Shown: positions 1 to 6,514, counted from the stretch's first letter. The stretch: DNA of 8,822 nt from an uncultured Collinsella sp. (GCA_900754435.1 CAAECT010000038.1:1-8822); one strand, 5' to 3'. Numbers and translations are program-made. Notes: generated from the sequence alone by a model not told the origin.

Positions 1-2196
1 GGCCGCACCTACACCATCTGCGGCATCATGACCCAGCCCGATAGCCAGGCGCTGTTCCTCAACAACTCGGACTTTACGGTGAACACCATCACCTATGGCG
101 TGGCCGAAGTGACCGACGCCGGCTTTGCCGCGCTCGAGGACGCTGGCGGCGCACCCGCCTACACCTATTCCTTTACCTTTAACGACCGCGACCTCTCCAC
201 CGCGGACCGCATCGACGCCGAGCAGGGTATGGTCGAGGCGCTGACCGATGCCGACGCGCGCGTTGACGATCTGACCGACGCCGATTCCAACCAGGGCATT
301 GGCTACGCGCGCGACGACGTAGACGGCGACTCCATGATGTGGATGACGCTGCTCGACATTATCATCGTGATCATGGCGTTCGTCTTTGTGGTCCTTACCG
401 ACGCCACCATCGAGGAGGAGAGCGCCATCATCGGCACGTTGCTCGCCAGCGGCTATCGTCGACGCGAGATCGTGCTGCACTACCTTGCGCTTCCCGCCAT
501 CGTGGGCGTGGTCGCGGCGCTTTTGGGCACTGCGCTCGGCGTTATGTTCTTTACCGAGCCCATGCGCAGCCTCTATTACGGTTCGTACAGCCTGCCGCCC
601 TTCCAGGTGTACTGGAGCTGGGAGATCTTTGTGAAGTGTGCCGTGGTTCCCGCCGCCGCGCTCATCCTCATCACGCTGGTGGGTCTGCTTCGCAAGATGG
701 GCAAGACGCCGTTGCAGTTCCTTCGTCACGAGGCGAGCGGCAAGTCGGGCACCAAGCGTGGCCTGCAGCTGCCGGAGCGCATGGGCTTTGTTTCCCGCTT
801 CCGCCTGCGTATCTTCCTGCGCAACCTGGGCAACTTCGCCACGCTCTTCGTGGGCATTGCGTTTGCCTCGCTCCTGCTGCTCTTTGGCCTGGCGATTCTG
901 CCCACGATGACGCACTACGCCGACAACCTCGAGACAAGCCTGGTCGCCGAGCACCAGTACACGCTCAAGGCGCCGCTGGAGCTCGAGGGTACTGCCGAGG
1001 AGCGCGAGCAGTGGTCGGCACTCGAGCGCTTGCAGTCGGTTGACGGCGCACTCCTCACCGCCGCCCAAGATGCCGATGACGATCTCGACGACGCGGCCGA
1101 TGCAGCGCAGGCGGCAGCCGATGCCGCGACCGCATCTCCGTCTGCCGAGAGCCTGGCCGCGGCGCAGGACGCGCTCGCCAAGGTCCAGGACAAGAAGGAT
1201 GCGCTTTATGCGCGCCTCGATGACCTTGCCGATGCCCTCGGCTGCGACCGCGACGAGGCTATCGACCTGATCGACAAGGCCTCTAAGATCGACACCGACA
1301 ACGACGACATTCACCCGGTCAACACGATCGACAACGGTGCAGGCACAATCGCGCAGGCCGAGAAATACGCCGTCTACCAGCTGCAATACGACCGCGGCGA
1401 TGGAAATGGGCAGGAGACGATTTCCGTCTACGGCATCTCGCCCGATTCGCGCTATTGGAAAGACCTCAACGTTGGCGATGGGCGCGTCGTCTTTGGCAGC
1501 GGCCTGCTCGACAAGTTTGGCTGGAGCGAGGGCCAGAAGGTCACGCTCAGCGACAAGTACGAGGGCAAGGACTATTCGCTGGAGTACACGGGCAAGGATG
1601 CCACCTGGGGCTCCAAGTCGGACATGAATATCTATATGAGTATCGACGACTTTAACGAGCTGTTCGGCAACGACGCCGCCTACTTTAACGGCTATGTGAG
1701 CGACGAGAAGCTCGACCTCGATGCCCGTTACTTTGCCGGCGACACCACGCCCGACGACATGCGCGCCGTGGGCGACCAGTTCATCGGCATGATGAGCAAA
1801 ATGATCGGCATGATGGTTGGCCTCGCGGTGTTTATCTTCCTGCTGTTTATGTACCTGCTGACCAAGGCGGTGATCGACCACAGCGCCCGTTCGATCAGCT
1901 ACATGAAAGTCTTTGGCTATCGCGATAGCGAGATCTCGCATCTGTACATCCGCTCGATCACGCTGTGCGTGGCGGCGTCGCTCGTGCTGAGCCTGCCGGT
2001 CATTATTGGCTCGCTCACGGCCATCTTCCGCTCGATGCTGCTCGCCTACAACGGCAATATCGAGATCTACGTGCCCGCTTGGTCCATGGCGGCGTGCGTG
2101 GGCATTGGCTTTGTGACCTACCTGGTCGTGGCGCTGCTGCACACGCGCTCCATCAAGCGCGTGAGCCTCTCCGAGGCGCTGAAGGTCCAGGAATAG
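1..2196 (+). CDS. ABC transporter permease, FtsX/MacB-like (5'-truncated)
   Basis: The frame is open from the first base, so the gene begins upstream; 731 codons are visible before TAG at 2194. Numbering from the first codon in the window, residues 1-112 look like the end of an acidic extracellular domain. They are followed by hydrophobic segments near 113-135, 157-184 and 209-231, a basic cytoplasmic linker (KMGKTPLQFLRHE), a fourth segment near 280-302, a second large extracellular domain at about 303-595, and three last segments near 600-622, 652-675 and 694-715. This double layout (membrane helix, outside domain, three helices, twice) is that of FtsX-type permeases, which in known families use ATP-driven movement to export lipids or peptides or to do mechanical work on the envelope. 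The ending SIKRVSLSEALKVQE is typical of the family. The second outside domain contains an Ala/Asp-rich coiled-coil-like stretch at about 350-415. The ATPase partner is not in the window, so the substrate is unknown. Confidence 0.9.
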   Translation, partial: GRTYTICGIMTQPDSQALFLNNSDFTVNTITYGVAEVTDAGFAALEDAGGAPAYTYSFTFNDRDLSTADRIDAEQGMVEALTDADARVDDLTDADSNQGIGYARDDVDGDSMMWMTLLDIIIVIMAFVFVVLTDATIEEESAIIGTLLASGYRRREIVLHYLALPAIVGVVAALLGTALGVMFFTEPMRSLYYGSYSLPPFQVYWSWEIFVKCAVVPAAALILITLVGLLRKMGKTPLQFLRHEASGKSGTKRGLQLPERMGFVSRFRLRIFLRNLGNFATLFVGIAFASLLLLFGLAILPTMTHYADNLETSLVAEHQYTLKAPLELEGTAEEREQWSALERLQSVDGALLTAAQDADDDLDDAADAAQAAADAATASPSAESLAAAQDALAKVQDKKDALYARLDDLADALGCDRDEAIDLIDKASKIDTDNDDIHPVNTIDNGAGTIAQAEKYAVYQLQYDRGDGNGQETISVYGISPDSRYWKDLNVGDGRVVFGSGLLDKFGWSEGQKVTLSDKYEGKDYSLEYTGKDATWGSKSDMNIYMSIDDFNELFGNDAAYFNGYVSDEKLDLDARYFAGDTTPDDMRAVGDQFIGMMSKMIGMMVGLAVFIFLLFMYLLTKAVIDHSARSISYMKVFGYRDSEISHLYIRSITLCVAASLVLSLPVIIGSLTAIFRSMLLAYNGNIEIYVPAWSMAACVGIGFVTYLVVALLHTRSIKRVSLSEALKVQE

Positions 2197-2208
2197 AGAA
2201 CCGCCCGC

Positions 2209-2246
2209 ACGCGGGGGCACGAACCGAAGGAAGGGTGCCCCCGCGT
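2209..2246 (+). terminator. Rho-independent-like terminator after the permease
   Basis: A perfect 12-bp inverted repeat (ACGCGGGGGCAC at 2209-2220, its complement at 2235-2246) encloses a 14-nt loop and starts 12 nt after the permease stop codon. It is followed by a short, T-rich but interrupted tail (TTATTT). The strong GC stem and its position support a terminator; the weak T tract makes termination possibly leaky. Confidence 0.75.
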
Positions 2247-2248
2247 TA

Positions 2249-2276
2249 TTTGCCCGCCAGGCCCGACGTGGGCAAA
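2249..2276. repeat. Small inverted repeat between permease and methyltransferase
   Basis: TTTGCCC (2249-2255) and GGGCAAA (2270-2276) form a perfect 7-bp dyad with a 14-nt loop, directly behind the terminator stem. It could be a second terminator-like hairpin or a regulatory dyad ahead of the methyltransferase. No convincing -35/-10 pair is seen in the ~70 nt before that gene. Confidence 0.4.
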
Positions 2277-2315
2277 CGCGCGCAACGTCAGACTTCCCCG
2301 AACAGAAGGAGACCC

Positions 2316-2960
2316 ATGGCAAGATCGGCAGAGGAGCTCAAGCAGCTCTCCATCAAGGAGTTCACCGAGGCGGCAAAGGTCTACGAATCCGGCCATGCCG
2401 GCATTTACGAGATGTGCAAGGACGACTATCCGCAAATACTCGAGGAGCTTGAGCTCGAACCGTTCGAGGATGCGCTCGACGTGGGCTGTGGAACCGGAGC
2501 CGTCCTAGAACTGCTCCACGCCCGGTACCCTAGCAAGCACTTGACTGGACTCGACCTCACACCCGGGATGATCGACGTCGCCCGGGCAAAGCAGCTCGAT
2601 AACGTCAGCTTTGTCGTCGGAGACGCGGAGGCGCTGCCCTTCGAGCCCCGGAGCTTCGACGCCGTGCTCTGCTCCAACAGCTTCCACCACTACCCGCATC
2701 CGGAGAGGTTTTTCGCCGAGGTGGCACGCGTCCTTCGGCCCGGCGGGCGACTGGTCCTTCGCGACTACACCTCGAACGATGTCGCGGTCTGGCTCATGAA
2801 CAACATCGAGCTACCGCTGGCACGCCTCTTGGGCCATGGCGACGTGCGCATCCTCAAGCTGTCCGAGCTACGCGCGCTCGTCGAGGAATCCGGGCTCACC
2901 CCGCTCAAGCTCGAGGCACAGAAGGGATTCCGCGCGCATCTGGTCGCGCAAAAGGGCTAG
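2316..2960 (+). CDS. Class I SAM-dependent methyltransferase
   Basis: This is a 214-residue protein of the small UbiE/Methyltransf_11 type that transfers a methyl group from S-adenosylmethionine; the acceptor cannot be told from the sequence. Visible motifs are the SAM-binding motif I LDVGCGTG (54-61), the acidic residue ending strand 2 (D80 in GLDLTPGM), GDAEALPF (102-109), motif IV FDAVLCSNSFHHY (114-126), and VLRPGGRLVLRD (139-150). The reading frame is open far upstream, but ATG 2316 is chosen because AGAAGGAG at 2304-2311 is well spaced and the family's N-terminal helix begins there; the upstream extension overlaps the permease gene and the terminator. Codon use stands out: 7 of 13 arginines are AGA, AGG, CGG or CGA, and ATA and CTA codons occur, unlike the neighbouring genes. 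This fits recent acquisition. It stands alone between hairpins, with no obvious partner gene. Confidence 0.9.
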   Translation: MARSAEELKQLSIKEFTEAAKVYESGHAGIYEMCKDDYPQILEELELEPFEDALDVGCGTGAVLELLHARYPSKHLTGLDLTPGMIDVARAKQLDNVSFVVGDAEALPFEPRSFDAVLCSNSFHHYPHPERFFAEVARVLRPGGRLVLRDYTSNDVAVWLMNNIELPLARLLGHGDVRILKLSELRALVEESGLTPLKLEAQKGFRAHLVAQKG

Positions 2961-2972
2961 CGGTCCGCGCCA

Positions 2973-3056
2973 GGACGCTCCGTCACGCCAGGGCACGCCA
3001 TCAAACCAGATTGTGGCCACCCCAGAACCCCCCGCCACAAACGTGACGGCGCGTCC
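2973..3056. repeat. 84-bp palindromic intergenic element
   Basis: The terminal inverted repeats are 2973-2987 and 3042-3056, which pair at 14 of 15 positions. Nested inside is a second perfect 7-bp pair, TTGTGGC (3011-3017) with GCCACAA (3034-3040). It begins 13 nt after the methyltransferase stop. It has no T tract, so it does not look like an ordinary terminator. A small MITE-like or REP-like mobile repeat, or a structured 3' UTR, would fit. Confidence 0.55.
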
Positions 3057-3077
3057 CTAGCTGCCAGGTGGCGAGGC

Positions 3078-3137
3078 ACTCATTTAAGTCCGTCCCCAAT
3101 GAGTGGTTTCAGTCATTTAAGTCTGTCCCCAATGACT
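3078..3137. repeat. Twin REP-like hairpins, direct repeat with covarying stems
   Basis: Two copies of a 23-bp sequence (3080-3102 and 3113-3135, one mismatch) lie 33 bp apart in the same orientation. Each is the core of a hairpin: ACTCATT/AATGAGT (3078-3084 with 3098-3104) and AGTCATT/AATGACT (3111-3117 with 3131-3137), both with a 13-nt loop TAAGTCYGTCCCC. The stems differ at one base pair in a compensatory way (C-G in one, G-C in the other). On the minus strand the loop reads GGGGACRGACTTA, which resembles the conserved cores of repetitive extragenic palindromes linked to REP-associated tyrosine transposases. That link is inference; no transposase is in the window. Confidence 0.7.
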
Positions 3138-3148
3138 AGGTGCCGTAC

Positions 3149-3179
3149 TTGACTTTAACTCTGCTTTAACTGGTACCAT
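3149..3179 (+). promoter_or_regulatory. Putative promoter of the DUF362 gene
   Basis: TTGACT at 3149-3154 (5 of 6 to the -35 consensus) is followed after 19 nt by an extended -10, TG-G-TACCAT (hexamer 3174-3179, 4 of 6). A repeated CTTTAACT lies in this stretch. The start would lie about 35 nt before the ATG at 3222. The long spacer and imperfect -10 keep confidence moderate. Confidence 0.4.
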
Positions 3180-3221
3180 CCTCTATGTCTGTAACGCCAT
3201 ATAGACCGAGGGGATATATCT

Positions 3222-4427
3222 ATGACCGCAACTGCACCCGCAGCACCCGCTAAGGTGTACTTCACCAACCTGCGCACGCATGCTCGCGAGAGCCAGCTCG
3301 ACAAGCTCAAGCGCCTCATCCGTCGCGCCGGTATCGAGCAGATCGACTTTGAGAACAAGTTCGTCGCCATCAAGATTCACTTTGGCGAGCTGGGCAACCT
3401 GAGCTTTTTGCGCCCCAACTACGCCCGCGCCGTCGCGGATGTCGTGAAGGAGCTGGGCGGCAAGCCCTTCCTCACCGACTGCAATACGCTCTATGTGGGT
3501 AGCCGCAAAAACGCGCTTGAGCACATCGACACCGCCTACCAGAACGGCTTTACCCCGTATGCCACGGGCTGCCAGATCATCATCGCCGACGGCCTCAAGG
3601 GCACCGACGAGGCGCTCGTCCCGGTCGAGGGCGGCGAGTACGTGCACGAGGCCAAGATCGGTCAGGCGCTCATGGACGCCGATATCGTGATCAGCCTCAC
3701 CCACTTTAAGGGCCATGAGCAGGCTGGCTTTGGCGGTGCCATGAAGAACCTGGGCATGGGAGGCGGCAGCCGCGCCGGCAAGATGGAGCAGCATGCCGCC
3801 GGCAAGCCGAACGTCGCGACCGAGCACTGCATTGGCTGCCGTGCCTGCGAAAAGATCTGCGCGCACAACGCTATCTCGTTTGATGATACCCGCGAGCGCG
3901 AGCTTGCCAACGGCAACACCCGCACGGTGCGCGTGGCCGCCATCGACCACGATCGCTGCGTGGGCTGCGGCCGCTGCATCGGCGTGTGCAACCAGGACGC
4001 CATCAAGCCCGGTTATGAAGCCGCGGCCGACGTGCTCAACTGCAAGATCGCCGAGTATACGAAGGCTGTCGTCGACGGCCGCCCGAGCTTCCATATCTCG
4101 CTTGCCATGGATATCAGCCCCAACTGCGATTGCCATCCCGAAAACGACACGCCTATCGTCAACGACATCGGCATGTTCGCGAGCTTCGACCCGGTCGCCA
4201 TCGACCAGGCCTGCGCCGATGCCGTCATGGCATCCGAGCCGCTGCCCAACACCGAGCTCACCGATAGCGCGGCCAAGATGGAGCACAACCACGAGCATCT
4301 GGAAGGTGAGCAGGCCAAGGACCCCTTCTGCATCACGCATCCCGACACCGACTGGCGCGCGTGCATCGCGCACGCCGAAAAAATCGGCCTGGGCACGAGC
4401 GAGTACGAGCTCATCGAGGTCAAGTAG
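3222..4427 (+). CDS. DUF362 domain protein with two 4Fe-4S clusters
   Basis: This is a 401-residue, probably cytoplasmic iron-sulfur protein. Residues ~10-195 and ~265-340 form the DUF362 domain. It is split by a bacterial ferredoxin module with two classical CxxCxxCxxxC motifs: C203/C206/C209/C213 (CIGCRACEKIC) and C246/C249/C252/C256 (CVGCGRCIGVC). DUF362 hallmarks are THFKGHEQAGFGGAMKNLGMG (160-180), the CDC pair at C302/C304, and DIGMFASFDPVAIDQA (315-330). The exact reaction of this widespread family in anaerobes is not established; electron transfer or handling of an iron-sulfur or flavin partner is the usual guess. The C-terminal part has a His-rich patch (MEHNHEHLEGE, 353-363). GAGGGG at 3208-3213 lies 8 nt before the ATG. 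It appears to be a single-gene unit, with its own promoter upstream and a strong terminator downstream. Confidence 0.92.
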   Translation: MTATAPAAPAKVYFTNLRTHARESQLDKLKRLIRRAGIEQIDFENKFVAIKIHFGELGNLSFLRPNYARAVADVVKELGGKPFLTDCNTLYVGSRKNALEHIDTAYQNGFTPYATGCQIIIADGLKGTDEALVPVEGGEYVHEAKIGQALMDADIVISLTHFKGHEQAGFGGAMKNLGMGGGSRAGKMEQHAAGKPNVATEHCIGCRACEKICAHNAISFDDTRERELANGNTRTVRVAAIDHDRCVGCGRCIGVCNQDAIKPGYEAAADVLNCKIAEYTKAVVDGRPSFHISLAMDISPNCDCHPENDTPIVNDIGMFASFDPVAIDQACADAVMASEPLPNTELTDSAAKMEHNHEHLEGEQAKDPFCITHPDTDWRACIAHAEKIGLGTSEYELIEVK

Positions 4428-4474
4428 CGCCTAGCTATTGGACAAAACAAGCGCATTTGTAGCGCAACGTTAGC

Positions 4475-4513
4475 AAAAGCCGCCCGTGAGCACAGCGCCC
4501 ACGGGCGGCTTTT
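4475..4513. terminator. Strong bidirectional Rho-independent terminator
   Basis: A perfect 14-bp inverted repeat (AAAAGCCGCCCGTG at 4475-4488, complement 4500-4513) with an 11-nt loop ends in TTTT on the plus strand and, by symmetry, also on the minus strand. It lies 47 nt past the DUF362 stop and 165 nt past the stop of the convergent hydrolase gene, so it can close both units. Confidence 0.9.
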
Positions 4514-4641
4514 CGGAAGTGCGGTGAAAAATCGAATACCGCCGACCACAAACCGTTTTTTGGCAACAAAACCCCTGATAAATCGTTGGTAAAACTGCGG
4601 TCTGGTCGGGCTTCGCGCGAATTTCCCCGCACTTCCGAAAA
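4510..4641. repeat. ~132-bp imperfect palindromic element between convergent genes
   Basis: A perfect 15-bp terminal inverted repeat, TTTTCGGAAGTGCGG (4510-4524) with its complement at 4627-4641, extends inward to 19 of 20 pairs. Inside lies a further 7-bp pair, CCGACCA (4542-4548) with TGGTCGG (4603-4609). An alternative pair (ACCGC 4538-4542 with GCGGT 4597-4601) competes with it. The left end is shared with the T tract of the DUF362 terminator. No convincing coding frame is seen. It is either a MITE-like repeat or the folded 3' UTR of the hydrolase. Confidence 0.55.
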
Positions 4642-4662
4642 CAGGGGGCCAGATAAAGCCCC
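4638..4662 (-). terminator. Possible weak terminator of the hydrolase gene
   Basis: On the minus strand, GGGGC (4662-4658) pairs with GCCCC (4649-4645) around an 8-nt loop, followed by CCTG (4645 side outward to 4642) and TTTT at 4641-4638, starting 16 nt past the hydrolase stop. The five-pair stem is short and the T run is separated from it, so this is tentative; the stronger bidirectional hairpin further on may do the work. Confidence 0.3.
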
Positions 4663-4678
4663 AGACGTTGCATTTTTC

Positions 4679-5644
4679 CTAAAAATACTCGTCGAGAAAG
4701 TCGTCGACCGTATTCCAGTAGAGCTCGGGGTCAACTTGCGCACTCTTGGCGTGGGTGGCGCCATGGATGGTGAGCTTTTGCTTGATCTTGCTGGCGCACG
4801 CGTCGTAGTTTTGGTCGAGCATGTCGTACGGCACAAAGGTGTCCTGGTCGCCGTGGATAAACAGCATGGGAACCGTCGCGTGTTTGAGTTGCTCCACACT
4901 GCTCGCCTTATGAAAGTCGTAGTCCGCGCGCACGTTGCATACCAAGTTTGCTACATCGAGCAAGGGAAAGCTGGGCAGGCCGAACACGTCCTTGAGCTGC
5001 AGAGAAAACTCGTCCCAAACACTCGTATAGCCGCAGTCCTCGATAATGCATTTCACGTTTGCGGGCAGAGATTCCCCCGCGACGTTCATGGCGGTTGCCG
5101 CACCCATCGACTCGCCAAAGACCAGGATGCGCGCCTCGGGGTCAGCCTGAACGATCCGCCCAATCCATGCAACGACATCGAGTCGCTCGGGCCAGCCCAT
5201 GCCGATATAGTCGCCGCCGGAGCGCTCGTGGGCGCGGGCGGCAGGCGCGAGCACGTTCATGCCGCGGTCGTGGAATCGCTTGACGTATCGGGCCATGCCG
5301 ATGGGCTCGTTGGTATATCCATGCAGGCAGACGGCGTAGTCGTGCGTGCTCTCCGACGCAGCAAAATACCAAGCGGCAAGCTCGGTTCCGTCATCTGCGG
5401 TGAGGCTGCTGCTCTTGCGGTTCTCCTTAAACCACGTCCGCGCCTCGGTTTCCTCGGCATCCGGCTGCTCGCCTTCTTTGTCGTTCTTGCTATCCTGCAT
5501 CATCTTCATGGTGTATGGCGCGCGGGGATTCAGCGCGAAGTCAAACAAAAAGTTGCCGGCAAATCCGAGCAGCGCAACGACAGCCACTAGCGCAGCGATG
5601 CCGGCTATCTTGAGCTTTCGATGGGAACGTGCGTTTTGAGCCAT
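4679..5644 (-). CDS. Membrane-anchored alpha/beta hydrolase (COG1073/YqkD-like)
   Basis: This 321-residue protein has a basic N-terminus (RSHRKLK) and one hydrophobic segment at ~12-34 with no clear cleavage site, so a membrane-anchored serine hydrolase facing outward is most likely. The alpha/beta hydrolase fold shows HGY at 108-110 (oxyanion-hole region), the nucleophile elbow GESMG with S179, the acid loop HGDQDTFVP with D268 as likely catalytic acid, and H298 in GATHAKS. The triad is complete and the length fits the 300-330-residue YqkD-type 'cell surface hydrolase' family. The substrate is unknown (ester, peptide or acyl bonds are possible). The start is set by AGGAG (plus-strand 5653-5657), 8 nt before the ATG. 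It is transcribed opposite to its neighbours as a single gene, with a clear promoter flanked by two similar dyads. Confidence 0.9.
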   Translation of the reverse strand: MAQNARSHRKLKIAGIAALVAVVALLGFAGNFLFDFALNPRAPYTMKMMQDSKNDKEGEQPDAEETEARTWFKENRKSSSLTADDGTELAAWYFAASESTHDYAVCLHGYTNEPIGMARYVKRFHDRGMNVLAPAARAHERSGGDYIGMGWPERLDVVAWIGRIVQADPEARILVFGESMGAATAMNVAGESLPANVKCIIEDCGYTSVWDEFSLQLKDVFGLPSFPLLDVANLVCNVRADYDFHKASSVEQLKHATVPMLFIHGDQDTFVPYDMLDQNYDACASKIKQKLTIHGATHAKSAQVDPELYWNTVDDFLDEYF

Positions 5645-5664
5645 GCAGTACTCTCCTATAAGAT

Positions 5665-5723
5665 GTTAATACATCAACATTTAATGCAAGCGCATTATGG
5701 ACGTTCGCCGTTGATGCGTCAAC
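5665..5723. promoter_or_regulatory. Pair of 14-bp operator-like dyads at the hydrolase promoter
   Basis: GTTAATACATCAAC (5665-5678) and GTTGATGCGTCAAC (5710-5723) agree at 11 of 14 positions, and all three differences are A/G. Both are near-palindromes (consensus GTTRATRCRTCAAC), and their centres lie 45 bp apart. The second covers the -35 of the hydrolase promoter, and the first lies just downstream of the expected transcription start. This is the arrangement of a repressor binding two sites. The first dyad extends outward to 18 bp (ATGTT...AACAT, 5663-5680). The regulator is unknown and not encoded in the window. Confidence 0.55.
5694..5722 (-). promoter_or_regulatory. Promoter of the alpha/beta hydrolase gene
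   Basis: Read on the minus strand, TTGACG (plus 5717-5722, 5 of 6) is followed after exactly 17 nt by CATAAT (plus 5694-5699, 5 of 6). Transcription would begin near 5687, giving a leader of about 43 nt that contains the first of the two dyads. Confidence 0.7.
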
Positions 5724-5765
5724 AGGCAAAGAATGGGTAAACAAAGGGTCACGTATGGTGCAAAT

Positions 5766-5795
5766 TTCGCACGTACCCAGACGCTTTGATATAGT
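5766..5795 (+). promoter_or_regulatory. Promoter of the hemolysin III family gene
   Basis: An extended -10, TG-A-TATAGT (TG at 5787-5788, hexamer 5790-5795, 5 of 6), stands 18 nt after a weak -35, TTCGCA (5766-5771). The expected start near 5802 leaves a leader of about 29 nt before the ATG at 5831. Confidence 0.55.
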
Positions 5796-5814
5796 GTTGA
5801 GAACTCTTTACGTT

Positions 5815-5820
5815 GGAGGA
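5815..5820 (+). promoter_or_regulatory. Ribosome binding site fixing the hemolysin III start
   Basis: GGAGGA at 5815-5820 is 10 nt before ATG 5831. An in-frame TTG at 5813 overlaps this site and so cannot be the start served by it; the ATG is preferred. Confidence 0.75.
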
Positions 5821-5830
5821 TGTAACCGGC

Positions 5831-6514
5831 ATGTCCGATTCGAGCGACAGTTCTAAGCCGCGACCCAAGACCGCGGCCGTTCCACACTACACGGTGGGCG
5901 AGGAGATCATGAACTCCGTCACCCATGGTGTCGGCTGCCTGCTGGGTATCGCCGGCCTGGTGCTCCTGATCGTATTCGCTGCCCTGCGCGGCGGAGGCCC
6001 GGCCCACATGGCCGCGGCGATTGTCTATGGCGTCAGCATTATTCTCGAATATCTGGCCTCCACGCTCTATCACGCGATTCAGCCCGCGGGCGCCAAGCGC
6101 GTGTTCCGCATTATCGACCACAGCTGCATCTACTTGCTCATAGCCGGCAGCTATACGCCGTTTTGCCTCATCACGCTCGCAAACGACGGCGGCCCTATGC
6201 TGTTCTTTGCCGTGTGGGCCATTGCCATCATCGGCATCGCACTCGAGTGCTTTATGCGCGAGCGTCAACCGCACTGGGTAAGCGGCTTGGTCTACCTGCT
6301 GATGGGTTGGCTCGTCGTCTTTAAGCTGCCCGAGCTCGTGGCGCTGTTGAACCCCGTCGCGCTTGCCCTGCTCGCCGTCGGCGGCGTGTGCTACACCGTG
6401 GGCGTGCCGTTCTATATCGCCAAAAACGTGCGCTATCTGCACAGTGTGTTTCACTTGTGGGTGCTCGCCGGCAGTATCTTCCAGTTCATGGCGGTGATCC
6501 TCTTCGTAATCTAG
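5831..6514 (+). CDS. Hemolysin III family (PAQR/YqfA-like) membrane protein
   Basis: This 227-residue protein has a polar N-terminus of ~20 residues and about seven hydrophobic segments. It carries the family's metal-binding signature: SxxxH (S77...H81 in STLYHA), D96-H97 in FRIIDHSCIYLLIAGSYTPF, and HxxxH (H204, H208 in LHSVFHLWVLAGS). An E-x6-TH motif near residues 25-32 also fits (EIMNSVTHGVG). Members of the PAQR superfamily are integral membrane proteins, some of them zinc-dependent hydrolases; bacterial homologues have been linked to membrane-lipid homeostasis. The name 'hemolysin III' comes from a Bacillus cereus protein and does not show that this one lyses cells. It is divergent from the hydrolase gene, and the CNNM gene follows after 107 nt with no clear terminator in between, so read-through is possible. 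Confidence 0.92.
   Translation: MSDSSDSSKPRPKTAAVPHYTVGEEIMNSVTHGVGCLLGIAGLVLLIVFAALRGGGPAHMAAAIVYGVSIILEYLASTLYHAIQPAGAKRVFRIIDHSCIYLLIAGSYTPFCLITLANDGGPMLFFAVWAIAIIGIALECFMRERQPHWVSGLVYLLMGWLVVFKLPELVALLNPVALALLAVGGVCYTVGVPFYIAKNVRYLHSVFHLWVLAGSIFQFMAVILFVI

Noticed and set aside
1965..2315. Upstream in-frame extension of the methyltransferase to 331 residues
   Set aside because: The extension lies inside the permease gene and crosses its terminator. The Shine-Dalgarno at 2304-2311 and the domain boundary support ATG 2316.
3183..4373. 396-codon open frame on the minus strand opposite the DUF362 gene
   Set aside because: The plus strand encodes a motif-rich iron-sulfur protein with a good ribosome site; the antisense frame is low-complexity Ala/Val/Gly/Asp/His and has no motif.
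4586..5590. 334-codon plus-strand open frame opposite the alpha/beta hydrolase gene
   Set aside because: The hydrolase on the minus strand has a complete catalytic triad, a promoter and a ribosome site. The plus frame starts inside the palindromic element and shows no domain.
5758..5772. GTGC-AAATTTC-GCAC dyad near the hemolysin III promoter
   Set aside because: It has four-base arms only, expected often by chance; I do not treat it as an operator.
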